Made by a program: the position numbers and the translations under genes | Notes under the pieces: generated by a model | The model's database searches: none | Seen by the model: only the letters and a program-made list of their open reading frames with translations | What the model was told of the DNA's origin: nothing | Part shown: piece by piece, positions 12,775 to 22,658 of the stretch | Layout: every line of letters starts with the position of its first letter | Numbering within the stretch: position 1 is the stretch's first letter | Assembly: GCA_028751875.1 (NCBI GenBank) | Contig: CM054154.1 | Location: forward strand, 52,898,644-52,962,643 | Length of the DNA: 64,000 nt | Direction of reading: 5' to 3' | Origin: Rapana venosa | Taxonomy: Eukaryota; Mollusca; Gastropoda; Neogastropoda; Muricidae

Positions 12775-13275
12775 ATATAGTTAAGAGATCTTATTGGAGT
12801 ATGCCTTTTCATGGTTACTTTAATCCATATGCATAGATCATCTGCATACTGAACCAATTCAATATTGTTGGACACTATATTGGGAAAATCATATTGGGAA
12901 GATAATATGTTAAGATATTAAAGAGTATAGGTGCCACTACTGATCCTTGGAGGATCCCCATATCTATAAATCTTGGATTGGAATATGCATTTCCAATTTT
13001 TGTTTGAATAGATCTATTACTCAAAAATGTTTTAAAATAATTGTACATGCATCCAGACAGACCAATCTGTTTGAGCTTGTGAAGCAATCCTACAAGCCAT
13101 ACCTGATCATAGGCTTTCCTGATATTACAGAAAGTAGCAAGTACATTTTTTTCTTTTGGCAAATTGATGTTTCACGTGAGTGGTAAGTTTAATAAGGTGA
13201 CTGTTGATCTACTTTTTCTAAAATCTGCTTGGGCTACTGGAATGATATTCCTTTTTTTCACAGTAATGAATGAGC
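12775..13275 (-). pseudogene. I-like LINE RT fragment, distal part
   Basis: The reverse strand encodes 'NVLATFCNIRKAYDQVW' (RT motif A region), 'KLKQIGLSG', and 'GILQGSVVAPILFNIL' (motif B region). These closely match the fragments at 44900-45200 and 48537-49103. The upstream part of the same RT resumes at 14456, across a nested insertion on the opposite strand. It is non-coding now. Assignment to the I/Nimb-like group rests on the related copies carrying RNase H. Confidence 0.85.
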
Positions 13276-13281
13276 CACCAT

Positions 13282-14455
13282 CTCAATGGTCATGACTTAG
13301 TGCAAGAACTCCAGATCAAAAGTGAAAACTATGGGACGTCAGAAAGCTTTGAGATAAAAGTAGGAGTGCACCAAGGATCGCATTGAGCCCTCTGCTCTTT
13401 ATCCTCGTGATGAATGAAATATCCAGGGAAGCGGAGAGGCCAGAAGAGATCTGGGAACTGCTGTATGCTGATGACTTAGTACTGGTAGCTGAGAACAGTG
13501 ATGATGCTACTCAAAGATTTGGCTATTGCAAACATAGATTAAAATGCAGAGGAATGAAGGTAAATGTTGACAAGACCAAAGCAATGACAGTTGGGAAAGA
13601 CTGCAGAACACATAGAGAGCAAGGCAAATACCCGTGTGATGTCTGCCACAAAGGTGTAGAGAACAATTCGATCAAATGCTCCAACTGTCAATATTGGTGT
13701 CACAAAAGATGCTCAAACCTCGAATGTCTGAAGAAGGAGGACGGAGTATTTGTCTGCCCCAGTTGTATGAATAAGAAGGGTGAAGACAATACCGATGCAG
13801 GAAAGAAGGAGCTAGAATTTGAACAAGGGAAGATAGAAGTGGTAGACGAATTCTGCTACCTGGGAGACATGATGAGCTGCGAAGCAAAATCTGAGTTGGC
13901 TGTCAGAGCCAGGATTGGAGTGCTTGGAAGAAATGGAAAGAATTGGCAAGTCTGCTCGGAAATCAGAGAATCCCACTGGAGAGACGCTGTCTGATATATA
14001 AGGCCTGCATTAGACCTGTTCTCCTGTATGGTTCGGAGACGTGGGTTTTCACAAAAACCGTCGAACATTTGTTGAAGAGCTGTGAAAACCGAATGCTACG
14101 CTACATGACAAAGATCAAATGGGAAGACAGGATCACGAATAAATAGCTATGGAGAATGTACAAAGTTGATTATCTCAAGTCTGTAGCTAGTACCAATAGA
14201 CTGCGCTGGTTTGGGCACGTTCAACGGAAGGCAGACCACCACATCATAAAAAGAGCAATGAACTTCGTAGTGGATCGAAAGAGACCAAAGGGAAGACCTA
14301 GCAAAACCTGGGCTGCCTGTATTGCAGATGATCTTAGAGAAAGGGACATAAATAAGGAGGAAGCTCAAAACAGAGAGAGATGGAGAAGGCTCATCAATGT
14401 CAAATTTCCCCTGGGAGAAACATGATTAAAAAGGAAGAAGAAGAAGAATAAGCCT
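13282..14455 (+). pseudogene. 5'-truncated LINE nested in an I-like LINE
   Basis: Forward-strand RT fragment starting at an 'HQGS' motif-B region (about 13369). Next come 'ELLYADDLVLVAENS' (YADD, the RT catalytic aspartates, 13464-13475), 'MKVNVDKTKAMTVG', a PHD-like zinc finger (13635-13766), 'FCYLGDMMS', 'LYGSETWVFTK' and a C-terminal 'RWFGHVQRKADHH' region. It ends near 14425 followed by an (AAG)n tail to 14450. Frames change at about 13960 and 14130, so it is a dead copy. A longer copy lies on the other strand at 28741-30600. Sequence on both sides belongs to one opposite-strand LINE. Confidence 0.88.
13635..13766 (+). other. PHD-like C4HC3 zinc finger within LINE ORF
   Basis: Translated order is CDVC, CSNC, CHKRC, CPSC, giving Cys4-His-Cys3 spacing: four Cys, one His, one Cys, two Cys over about 44 residues. 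It sits after the YADD palm motif and before the 'FCYLGD' segment, so it lies inside the RT-to-C-terminal span. Structural metal binding is known for PHD/RING-type folds; its role in this retrotransposon is not known from sequence. Confidence 0.8.
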
Positions 14456-15765
14456 GTTTAATATTATTTTTTCCATCAACTTTCCCACATGGGAGGTCAG
14501 TGAAATAGGCCTATAACTGTTTATATCTGATTTATGTTTACCTAGTTTACAGATAGGTTCAATTACAGACTGCTTCCGTAAGGATGGCATTGTTCCCTCT
14601 GACCAACATTTTTGGAAATATTTATGAAGAAATATAATAAAATTATCAGGCAGGTGTTTTATCTTTTCATTAGAAATAGCATCAAGACCAACTGAATATT
14701 TCTTGGAGCTAAGAGAAGAAATGGCATCCTTTACTTCTTGAAAAGTAATGGAAGCATTTGTGTAATGTTCTTTATCTTCTGGGGGATCTTTTGTATTTTT
14801 CCAGGCAAGCTTCCTTTTCTCTATAAATTCTGCCTTCTTCAGATAACCCTTCTGAACAATTCGTCTCAGAAAACATTTTTACAAAAGCTTCAGCCGTTTC
14901 AAGTGGGGCTGGGAATTCGTTGTCTAATTTGATAGGATAGTTAGGTAGATTTACACCCTGTTTCATCTCTTTCAGTTTTTCTAAACTTTTTGCTGATCTT
15001 TTGAGCTTAATGTGCCATCTTTACAGAAAGTAGACCAGTGCTGAAGCTTAGCTTGTGCTATATTACTTTGTTGCAATATTTTTTTGCCTTTTTCATTTCC
15101 ATCATATTCGATATGAATCTTTAAGATAAATATTAAATGTTTTCTTTTTGTTTAGTCTTGCTATTTCACTTGATTCATTCCACCAAACAAACACTCCCAA
15201 AACGTTTATTTGACTTGACTAAACTGCATTTTGAAATGGATTTATCTGCTGCATTTAAAACTGTTTCAACAAATTTGGCATATGCTTTATCTACGTTACT
15301 AGCTAAAAATTCATCAGTATTACATCTGGAGAGAATACTGTGAAACTCGTTCCAATTAGAAGTATGATAATTAAATTTAGGAATTTTATCCTCTGACAAA
15401 TTGCAAGTGATCAGCCTGTCAAAAGTGTCATTTATAGTAATAACAATAGGTAAGTGATCACTTCCTAAAGTTTCTTTAATAGTTTTCCATTCACAACTAG
15501 GAGCAATTATAGGAGAAAGTAAAGACAGGTCAATAGCAGATGCTCTGTGGTTGGCAGAATCAGGGATTCGTGTTATACTACCATCATTCAATAAGTACAA
15601 GGATGAATCTACCATGTTTTCAACAAAACTGTTTTTTATATTTACTGTACAATCCCTGTCCCAGAATGGTGAGTGGGCATTAAAGTCACCAACCACTAGC
15701 CATTTTTCATTTTGGCAAAGGGAGGGACAGTGAAAGAGACAGATGACAGAGGAGAAAAACAAATG
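14456..15765 (-). pseudogene. I-like LINE: endonuclease end, linker and RT start
   Basis: Reverse-strand segments in 5'-to-3' order begin with the C-terminal part of an apurinic-type endonuclease. It has 'WLVVGDFNAHSPFWDRD' (GDFNAH at 15673-15690), 'SAIDLSLLSP' and 'GSDHLPIVI' (15448-15465), the SDH being the catalytic His region. A linker follows at 14772-14966. The RT entry motif 'SYRPISLTSHVGKLMEK' is at about 14460-14520. The RT then continues at 13275 beyond the nested element. The endonuclease is cut at about 15765 beside purine-rich sequence, so the 5' end is missing. Confidence 0.88.
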
Positions 15766-15774
15766 GAGAGAGGG

Positions 15775-15923
15775 GTGAAAAAAGGGGGAGGGGTGTTGAA
15801 ATTAACCCCTCCCCCCCAAAAAAAAAAAAAAGAAAAGAAAAACATGAGAAAAAGGTGTATATATATGAATAATATTGACAAAATCATGCAGTCTGCCAAA
15901 CAGATGTGAGAGAGAGAGAGGGG

Positions 15924-16012
<89 letters not shown>

Positions 16013-16040
16013 AAGAGATGGAGAGATAGAGAGAGAGAAC

Positions 16041-16100
<60 letters not shown>

Positions 16101-16142
16101 AAAGAGAGAGAGAGAGAGAGAGGTGTGTGTGTGTGTGTGTAA
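15775..16142. repeat. Purine-rich (AG)n / (GT)n compound tract
   Basis: C and A runs, then long GA arrays with GACA and GAGGA interruptions, then a short GT array. The tract abuts the truncated LINE end. Confidence 0.95.
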
Positions 16143-16416
16143 GGATTCTTGAGGACATCAGTTTCTGTTTTAAAGGACCTTCCAAAAATTTTTTAATTCA
16201 AACAAAAATCAGAAAGTTTAAAACTGAAACTAAATCAATATTTTCAGCTATTTTATGTCATCTTCATAAAAATCAATATTTTTATGCAATTAATCTAAAA
16301 ATAAATTTTGACTCAAAGTATCCAATTAGCATAGAATGCTACACACTAAAACTAAGTGATCATGAAAGCTCACCTGTCCATTCATTGTATCTCTTGCTTC
16401 TCAAATTCTAAATAAG
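16143..16416. other. AT-rich unassigned interval
   Basis: No gene, repeat or motif recognised beyond AT richness. Confidence 0.4.
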
Positions 16417-16578
16417 TTTATTTATTTATTTATTCTTTTACGTCGAGGATAATGGAATAAGCACCCATGTGCTTTTTTACATCCTGTCCCCGAATGCATG
16501 CAGTTTTGTCATCTGTTTCCACCGGCACACAATAGCCTACTCTTCCGAAAAGCGGAACAGGATTTAACGTGTGCTTTG
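16417..16578 (-). mobile_element. SINE family 2, 3' fragment
   Basis: The + strand shows a TTTA repeat, the 'tcgaggataatggaataag' tail motif, and then text matching the complete family-2 SINE at 36425-36770 through 'ggaacaggatttaac'. The tRNA-like head is missing. Orientation is reverse strand by comparison with the complete copy. Confidence 0.75.
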
Positions 16579-16799
16579 TGAGTGTTATTTCCTTCCCCCC
16601 CTTTTTTTCAGGACACTGTTTTCAATACCATGTGCCTACTCAGTGATAGCAAAGTTTCATCCCACTGGGTAACAGGGGGAGGAGTGTGGAGATGGGTGGT
16701 GGAGAGGGAGGAAGGCTGACAGTACCACTAAGGGCACAGATTTTCACATTACAAGGGCAGCGACAGTGGATGTAAACAATTTCTGTAACTTGAAAGGAA
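16579..16799. other. Unassigned interval
   Basis: No coding similarity or named repeat recognised; purine-rich toward the right end. Confidence 0.35.
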
Positions 16800-17162
16800 T
16801 GAGAGAACACAGTGTGCGTGTTTGTATGAGAGAAAGTGTGTGTGTGTGGGCATGTGTGTGTATGTGTGTGACAGAGAGAAAGAGGGAGAGATAGAGAAGG
16901 AGAGAGAGAATGTGTGTGTGTGTGTGTGAGAGAGAGTGAGAGAGAAAGAAAGACAGACAGACAGAAAAAGAATGAGAAGAGAGAGAGAGAAAGAGGGAGG
17001 AGGTGAGAGAGAGGAGAGAGAGAGAGAGAGAGGAGAGGGAGAGGAGAGAGAGGGAGGGGGGGGGGGGGGAGAGAGAGAGAGTGAGAGAGAGAGACAAAGT
17101 GTGTGTGTGTGAGAGAGAGGGGAGAAAGAGCGTGCACATGTTGTGTGTGTGTGTGTGTGCGT

Positions 17163-17210
<48 letters not shown>

Positions 17211-17213
17211 GAT

Positions 17214-17256
<43 letters not shown>

Positions 17257-17410
17257 GAGAGTGTGCATGTATGTGATAGAGCGAGCATGTGTGTATGTGT
17301 GTGTGAGAGAGAGTGCATGTGTGTGTGAGTGTGTGAGGGAGAGAAAGTGGAGAGCGCATTGTGAGTGCGAGAAAGAGAGAGGGAGAGAGAGAGAGGGAGG
17401 GGGTGCTGTC
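16800..17410. repeat. ~600 bp compound GT/GA microsatellite
   Basis: Alternating GT, GA, GGA and G-run blocks, purine on the + strand. Three overlapping long reverse frames here are repeats read as Ser/Leu/His/Thr and are not genes. Confidence 0.95.
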
Positions 17411-17486
17411 CATGAAAAAGAAGGGGGGAAGCTCGTAGGCCTGCATGGCTTTGACAGGGCAATAACAGTTACTGTAGGGTTTCTAG

Positions 17487-17655
17487 TGATAAAAAAGGGG
17501 GACCCTCACGGCTGCGAAAGCCCCCCACCCCCTCTTCCTAGTAACCCTCTTCACCAATCTGCATTAGAACTGATGGACCATCCCTTTCTTGAAATCCTAT
17601 ATTCATGGTTGATACTTTTCCATGTGCCCCCACTTCTTTCAACAGATAAAGTTCA
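17487..17655 (+). repeat. Repeat resembling both flanks of the L2 element, without it
   Basis: The left part ('ctagtgataaaaaaggggg' and 'ccctcttcaccaatctgc') resembles 22198-22302. The right part ('gatggaccatccc', 'attcatggttgatacttttc', 'cttctttcaacagata') resembles 27541-27615. In those paralogous positions the two halves are separated by the 5.2 kb L2-type element. It therefore behaves as an empty-site paralogue. Confidence 0.7.
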
Positions 17656-18904
17656 CTTGCTTCGGAGAGATGACTCGGAGAGATGACTCGCGGCCGAACA
17701 CAGACAAGGGAAGTAATCGGCATGGAAGAGTTACATCCCTCAAACCCTTTGCTGTAGAAACACTTTTTTTCTACCTTTTTTGTGGTTGTCAAAATTGTAT
17801 TTTTATCAGTAAATTCGTATTTAGAGTAAAAAAAAAGTAAAAATACGATAAAATCGTAATGGTGGGCAGGTCTGTGTTCGATCACCATCTCTTCTTCTTT
17901 GCCTTTTTCTTTTAATAGCTCCCTTTCCCTCTCTGTTGTATTTTCCATTCTCACACAGTTTATTGTTTTGCATTCTGTTTTGCATTATCACACATTATAT
18001 TGTATAGATCTATATTCAAAGCTGAGATGAAGATGGAGTCAGCATGCACAGTCTGGAGGCGAGGTACTTTTCCTGCAACACTGCTTGCTGGGCTTGATTT
18101 TGTGGCAGGGAGCAATGCAGAAGTGTTTGTAGAGAAATCAGACATTCTCAGAGTGAAAACAGCCACTAGAAAATCCTCTGCCAGGGTCAAAGAGACGAGG
18201 GGGATAAAAAGAACCTGTAAGGCATGCAGAAGGCAAGCATAACCAGGCTGGCAAGGGGGGAGTGTATGCCCCAGGAGCCTTCTGAAAAATGTATTTCATA
18301 AGAAAAACTGTCTCTATTCTCCTATTGTTATTTTACCATGCATCATTTTTTTTATATGTTTAATCATGAGTTTAATTTATTAAATTATTAACTAAATCTT
18401 TACGGCTTGTTTGGCCCTCTGTAACTTTTGACCTAATGAAAAAAATCCAATGAAATTTGGCATGCTGGTGTAGAAACATGTGCTGAGTGCAATGATAGTG
18501 TTTGAGCTCTGTAGCTGTTATATTTTTTTCAATACCAAGTGATATAAACAAAACAAACGGGAATGAACATTTTTTGGCATTTTTGGAGATGACAGAAAAT
18601 ACTTAATTATCCAAAACATCATTTTTTGTGATCATTGCACACAGTACTATCAAATAAAACTTGAACAATTATAAACACCATAATGTCATCCATATCTTGA
18701 AAGCAGCAGAGAGGCCAAACAGTGACTCATATTTTTTTGGAAAAATTATCACATTATCACCTCTGTTTGACCTACATATTTCAAACTTAGCACAGACAGC
18801 CATGTTAATGCACTTAGTATTTATACCAAATTTCATGAAGATATCTTTACTAGTTCCTGAGATACGAAAATTTACAAAAAGTGACGCAGTGGTCCACTGG
18901 ATCA
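17656..18904. other. Unassigned interval, no gene supported
   Basis: Open frames of up to 138 codons occur but show no domain, and they overlap AT-rich text. A 12-base direct repeat ending in 'gatgactcg' sits at about 17666-17690. Sequence around 18420-18890 has the look of a decayed non-autonomous repeat, but nothing decisive is visible. Confidence 0.4.
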
Positions 18905-19020
18905 GTGGTCTATTTTATTTATTTATTCTTTTATATCGAGGATAATGGAATTAATGGAATAAGCACTCATGTGCTGTTTTACATCCAGTCCCCGTGTGTA
19001 TGCGGATTTGTGAATTCTGT
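18905..19020 (-). mobile_element. SINE family 2, 3' tail fragment
   Basis: TTTA repeat plus the 'tcgaggataatgg' tail motif, with an 'aatgga' duplication, continuing to 'gtgtatgcggatttgtgaat' as in the copy at 36425. It stops abruptly where the head of a family-1 SINE begins on the opposite strand. Confidence 0.75.
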
Positions 19021-19430
19021 CAGTCTAGAGGTACGCGTCTGCCTAGAAAGTGGAAAGTCTGGGTTGGAAGTGTGTGGTGGTTCAAATCCCGTTTGGGCAA
19101 AAAAACTCACCCCCCGATCCCCACCCATTAGACCATGAGTAGTGGTCTAGGTGCTAGTCTTTTAGATGAGACAATAGATCGAGGTCCCGTGTGTTACACA
19201 TAATTAATTAGCAAACGTAAAAGAACCCATGGCAACAAGAGCATTGTCCCTGGCAAAATTCTGTAGAAAAAAGCCACTCTAATAGGGAAACAAATACAGT
19301 TGCAGACAGGAAAAAGCAAAAAAATAATGGGTGGCACTGCTCTTGTGGCGACGAGCTCTCCCTGAGGAGAGCAGCCCAAATTTTAGGCAGAGAAATCTAC
19401 CGTGACTTAAAGTGGTATACATTTTTTTTA
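19021..19430 (+). mobile_element. SINE family 1, copy 2
   Basis: Forward orientation. tRNA-like head 'gtctagaggtacgcg', B box 'ggttcaaatcc' at 19079-19089, then the shared body through 'gtggcgacgagctctccc' and 'gtgacttaaagtggtata', ending in an A/T-rich tail. The first bases of the head are lost at the junction with the family-2 SINE tail. Confidence 0.85.
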
Positions 19431-20249
19431 AAACCAAAAAAACCCTTAAAGGCTTTAAAGCAGAAACACAGTGGTTTGTAGGCCTGCAGAAATGTCAAAT
19501 GCACTTCTTAAAGCGGAAAGAAGCATTCCTTGTATTGAAGACATTTGCATCCTAAGTCATTTGCATCCTCAGTAAGACATGTAGTGATGTACATGAACAT
19601 GTTGACTTCATGTATCAATCAGTATGACAACACCAAGCAGCCATGTATTGACCACACACACAAACTTTTTAGATGTATGCAACATCCCCTCAAAACAAGT
19701 GCCAGATTGGTGCTTAAATACTGAGGTCTGTGAAGTGCGATTCATCACTAAAGGTAGATACTGAGTAAGAAAAGTCCTTGAAACTTCCGTCTAAAATCAC
19801 TAAATGTGAATAGACGTTAAACTGAAATATCCTTGAAAGTAGTATGTCTGACAAATCTTTTAAAGAATGAACACCTATACCACCAACTTATTATTTCAGA
19901 TGTAAATCTCTGTAACAATATATCACTTCACTGACTTGCTATGACAACCATGCCAATAGAGGTTACAATGTGTCATATTAAATGACATCTAAAATGAAAT
20001 GCCACATGACATATGTTTATTGCAAGAACAATCAAACCCTCAAACCCCACTAGATGAAGTTATTTCTTTCTAATGAAAAATACCACCTATGGTATGTGGC
20101 ATGCCTTTTTTAGGGTTCTGCACAGAACATCACAGCATCTCCAGAGGCCAGAGAGGGGACTGAATAGTATGTGATATAGTAGGCAGCTGTCAATAGTGGA
20201 AAGCTATGAAGGGAAAATGTCTTCCTGAATCACAAGACTATTCAGAATA
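19431..20249. other. Unassigned interval with one LINE-tail-like motif
   Basis: No coding signal. 'tcactaaatgtgaatagacg' at about 19798, followed by a 'ttaaactgaaat' end, resembles the segments at 47410-47440 and 56183-56212. It may be the 3' tail of a LINE or SINE. Confidence 0.45.
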
Positions 20250-20420
20250 TCTTGCACACATGTTAAATCCGTTCTGATTTTTGGAAGAGTAGGCCATTGT
20301 GTGCCGGTGGGAACAGATGACAAAATTTACAAAACTGCACAAAAAAACACACGAGTGCTTATTCCATTATCCCTGAAATAAAAGAATTAAATAAATAAAA
20401 GAATAAATGAAAAAATGGGT
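20250..20420 (+). mobile_element. SINE family 2, 3' half
   Basis: Forward-orientation match to the 3' half of the family-2 SINE: 'cattgtgtgccggtgggaac', 'cgagtgcttattccattat', then an AAAT-type tail. Head absent. Confidence 0.75.
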
Positions 20421-20834
20421 TCAGTGCTGTGACTGTTGCACTTAGGGTAAGCATTACGTAGCTCATGACTGTGCTAACATGAAGTACTGAACACATCAAA
20501 GGAGAAAATGAGGCATGCAGGCAGGGTGCTGCTTCCTCAGAATGCTGTGAAAGGTGTAGCTTTCCACTGGGAGGTTTGATTGGTATGTACTCTTTTTGAA
20601 GATTGTTAGAAGGAGTATAGAAAAGAGGGATAGATTGGCCATGCTGCTAATGGGGTGTGAGAGCTGTCAATGTCAATGTGCAAGATGAATGAGATCCAAT
20701 TCAGATGTTTTTACTATCTGCTGTTTAAATGATACATTGTTTTCACTGCAAAAATCCAGCTAATAATTTGTTGTTTGTTGAACTGGAAAACTTATTGACC
20801 CCTCATGAATGTAGGAGTTACTGCAGAAACATGT
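20421..20834. other. Unassigned interval
   Basis: No gene or named repeat recognised. Confidence 0.4.
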
Positions 20835-20835
20835 A

Positions 20836-21171
20836 TTAACCTTCCCCGTATGTCACCTTTTTTCAATGGGGTGTACCTTCTGGGTGTACAGCAACCCATG
20901 GTTTTAGAGTAGGCATAAAGAGTAGGCATAACCCACTACCATACCTTCTGGGTGTACAGCAGCCCATGGTTTTACTTTTAGAGTAGGCATAACCCGCTAC
21001 CATACCTCCTCGGTGTACAGCAACCCATGGTTTTAGAGTAGGCATAACCCGCTACCATACCTTCTGGGTATACAGCAACCCATGGTTTTAGAGTAGGCAT
21101 AACCCGCTACCATACCTTCTGGGTGTACAGCAACCCATGGTTTTTGAGAAGGTATAAACCCACTACCATAC
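20836..21171. repeat. 55-bp minisatellite array 1a
   Basis: About five units, each containing 'gggtgtacagcaacccatgg' followed by 'ttttagagtaggcataaccc' and 'gctaccatacctcc', period 55 bp. The left flank 'ttaaccttccccgtatgtca' is also found, slightly diverged, left of array 2 at about 36782. The array is interrupted by SINE-derived sequence from 21172. Confidence 0.95.
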
Positions 21172-21412
21172 CTTCGGATGAGACTATAAACCGAGGCCTT
21201 TGTGTGCGAACGCATGCAGAACATCTTGCGTACACGTTAAATCCTGTTCCGCTGTTTGAAAGAGTTGGCCATTGTGTGCAGGTGGGAACAGATGACAAAA
21301 TTAAAAAAAACGCATACACACGCATAAAACAAATTAAAAAAAAAAATCATCTAAGTGCTTTGCTTTGTTGCTTTACAAGATTCAGCACTATATAAATTCC
21401 ATACATTATTAT
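21172..21412 (+). mobile_element. SINE family 2 body with L2-like tail, inside the minisatellite
   Basis: 21172-21345 matches the middle of the family-2 SINE ('cggatgagactataaaccga', 'gttaaatcctgttccgc'). From about 21350 it carries a different 3' end, 'ttgttgctttacaagattca' then 'ctatataaattccatacatt'. That end matches the tail of the family-1 SINE at 39505 and the end of the L2-type LINE near 27530. It interrupts the 55-bp array. Confidence 0.75.
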
Positions 21413-21424
21413 CCCTTCTATTAC

Positions 21425-21708
21425 AGCAACCCATGGTTTTAGAGTAGGCATAACGCGCTACCATACCTCCTGGGTGTACAGCAACCCATGGTTTTAGAGT
21501 AGGCATAACCCGCTACCATACCTCCTGGGTGTACAGCAACCCATGGTTTTAGAGTAGGCATAACCCACTACCATACCTCCTGGGTGTACAGCAACCCATG
21601 GTTTTAGAGTAGGCATAACCCGCTACCATACCTCCTGGGTGTACAGCAACCCATGGTTTTAGAGTAGGCATAACCCACTACCATACCTCCTGGGTGTACA
21701 GCAACCCA
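21425..21708. repeat. 55-bp minisatellite array 1b
   Basis: Six starts of the 'acagcaacccatgg' unit; successive units are exactly 55 bp apart (21471, 21526, 21581, 21636, 21691). Within the array units are almost identical. The last unit reads 'cccaggg' instead of 'cccatgg', as does the last unit of array 2c. Confidence 0.95.
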
Positions 21709-22194
21709 GGGAAGATCAGGAGCTCCTCCAGGTCTTGGAAAGATGGAAGAAAACCACCTCTCCTCTTCCCTGTAGGCATCAGGGGAGGTCCTTGTTCTGG
21801 TTTCTTCTGGAATCAAAAATTGATATTTTATGTGAAGAAAACCCAGCACACCATTATCTCCATGTTCAGACTGTAAAAACAACAACAACAACAACATTAT
21901 CACATCACTTTTGTGATATATATTGAAGAGTTGGTTATAACTGCACTCTTTCTTATATGCATGCACAATCACCTTTATAACCACAGCACTAGTGTGCTCC
22001 AAACATCTTATTAAACACATCTGTATGTACATGTAAATAAAAATCATCAGTATTTATGTCCATTATCTTCTCTAGAAGAAACAGAAGAAAGGAGAGAACA
22101 AGAAAACAAACAATAACATAACCTACAACTGAGATGAGGAGGAGGAGAAGGATCACCATCACAATCTAAGCCATGGTACAGATATCTACACAAA
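21709..22194. other. Unassigned interval
   Basis: No gene recognised; contains a short CAA tract at about 21881. Confidence 0.4.
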
Positions 22195-22305
22195 GTACTA
22201 GTGATAGAAAAAGGGGACCCCTTGCACTCTGACTGTGCACATGACTGTGATGTGTGTAAGTCCCTCATCCCTTCTTTGTACAAGCCCTCTTCACTCATCT
22301 GCCCA
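22195..22305 (+). repeat. Left flanking repeat of the L2 element
   Basis: Similar to 17487-17565, including 'ctagtgatagaaaaagggga' and 'ccctcttcactcatctgc'. The similarity stops where the LINE 5' region begins. Confidence 0.65.
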
Positions 22306-22658
22306 TTGCGCAGGATGGCAGCAGGGTGTGTCTCTCTGTGTTTGAGTGTTGTTTTTGTGCTTTTGTCTTCATTCAGCAATACAAGTTTGATATCTACGTG
22401 TTTGTGATTTCATCGTGCATTGACTGGTCAGATTGGTTTTCCTTAATATTATTTTACTTTTCGAATTACTTTAATTTATAATTTTCATTTTCTGATAAAT
22501 TTTTAAAGTTTTAACTGACTGTATGATTTGTGTTCAACTGACATTGCTGGTCCTTGTGACCCATTTTACTGTGACCCTGCTGCCGTGTGAAAAATTGCAG
22601 TGAAACACAACTCAGATCTCCCCCACCACAACTACCCAGTGCTCCTCCTTCCACTGAT

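Noticed and set aside
16640..17462. Long reverse-strand open frames (up to 268 codons)
   Set aside because: They are GT/GA microsatellites translated as Ser/Leu/Thr/His strings, without codon bias or domains.
17538..17954. 138-codon reverse frame as a gene
   Set aside because: It overlaps the repeat at 17487-17655, contains no recognised domain and has no supporting paralogue with a conserved frame.
20836..21708. CRISPR-like array of regularly spaced repeats
   Set aside because: The whole 55-bp unit repeats with no variable spacers, in eukaryotic sequence; this is a minisatellite.
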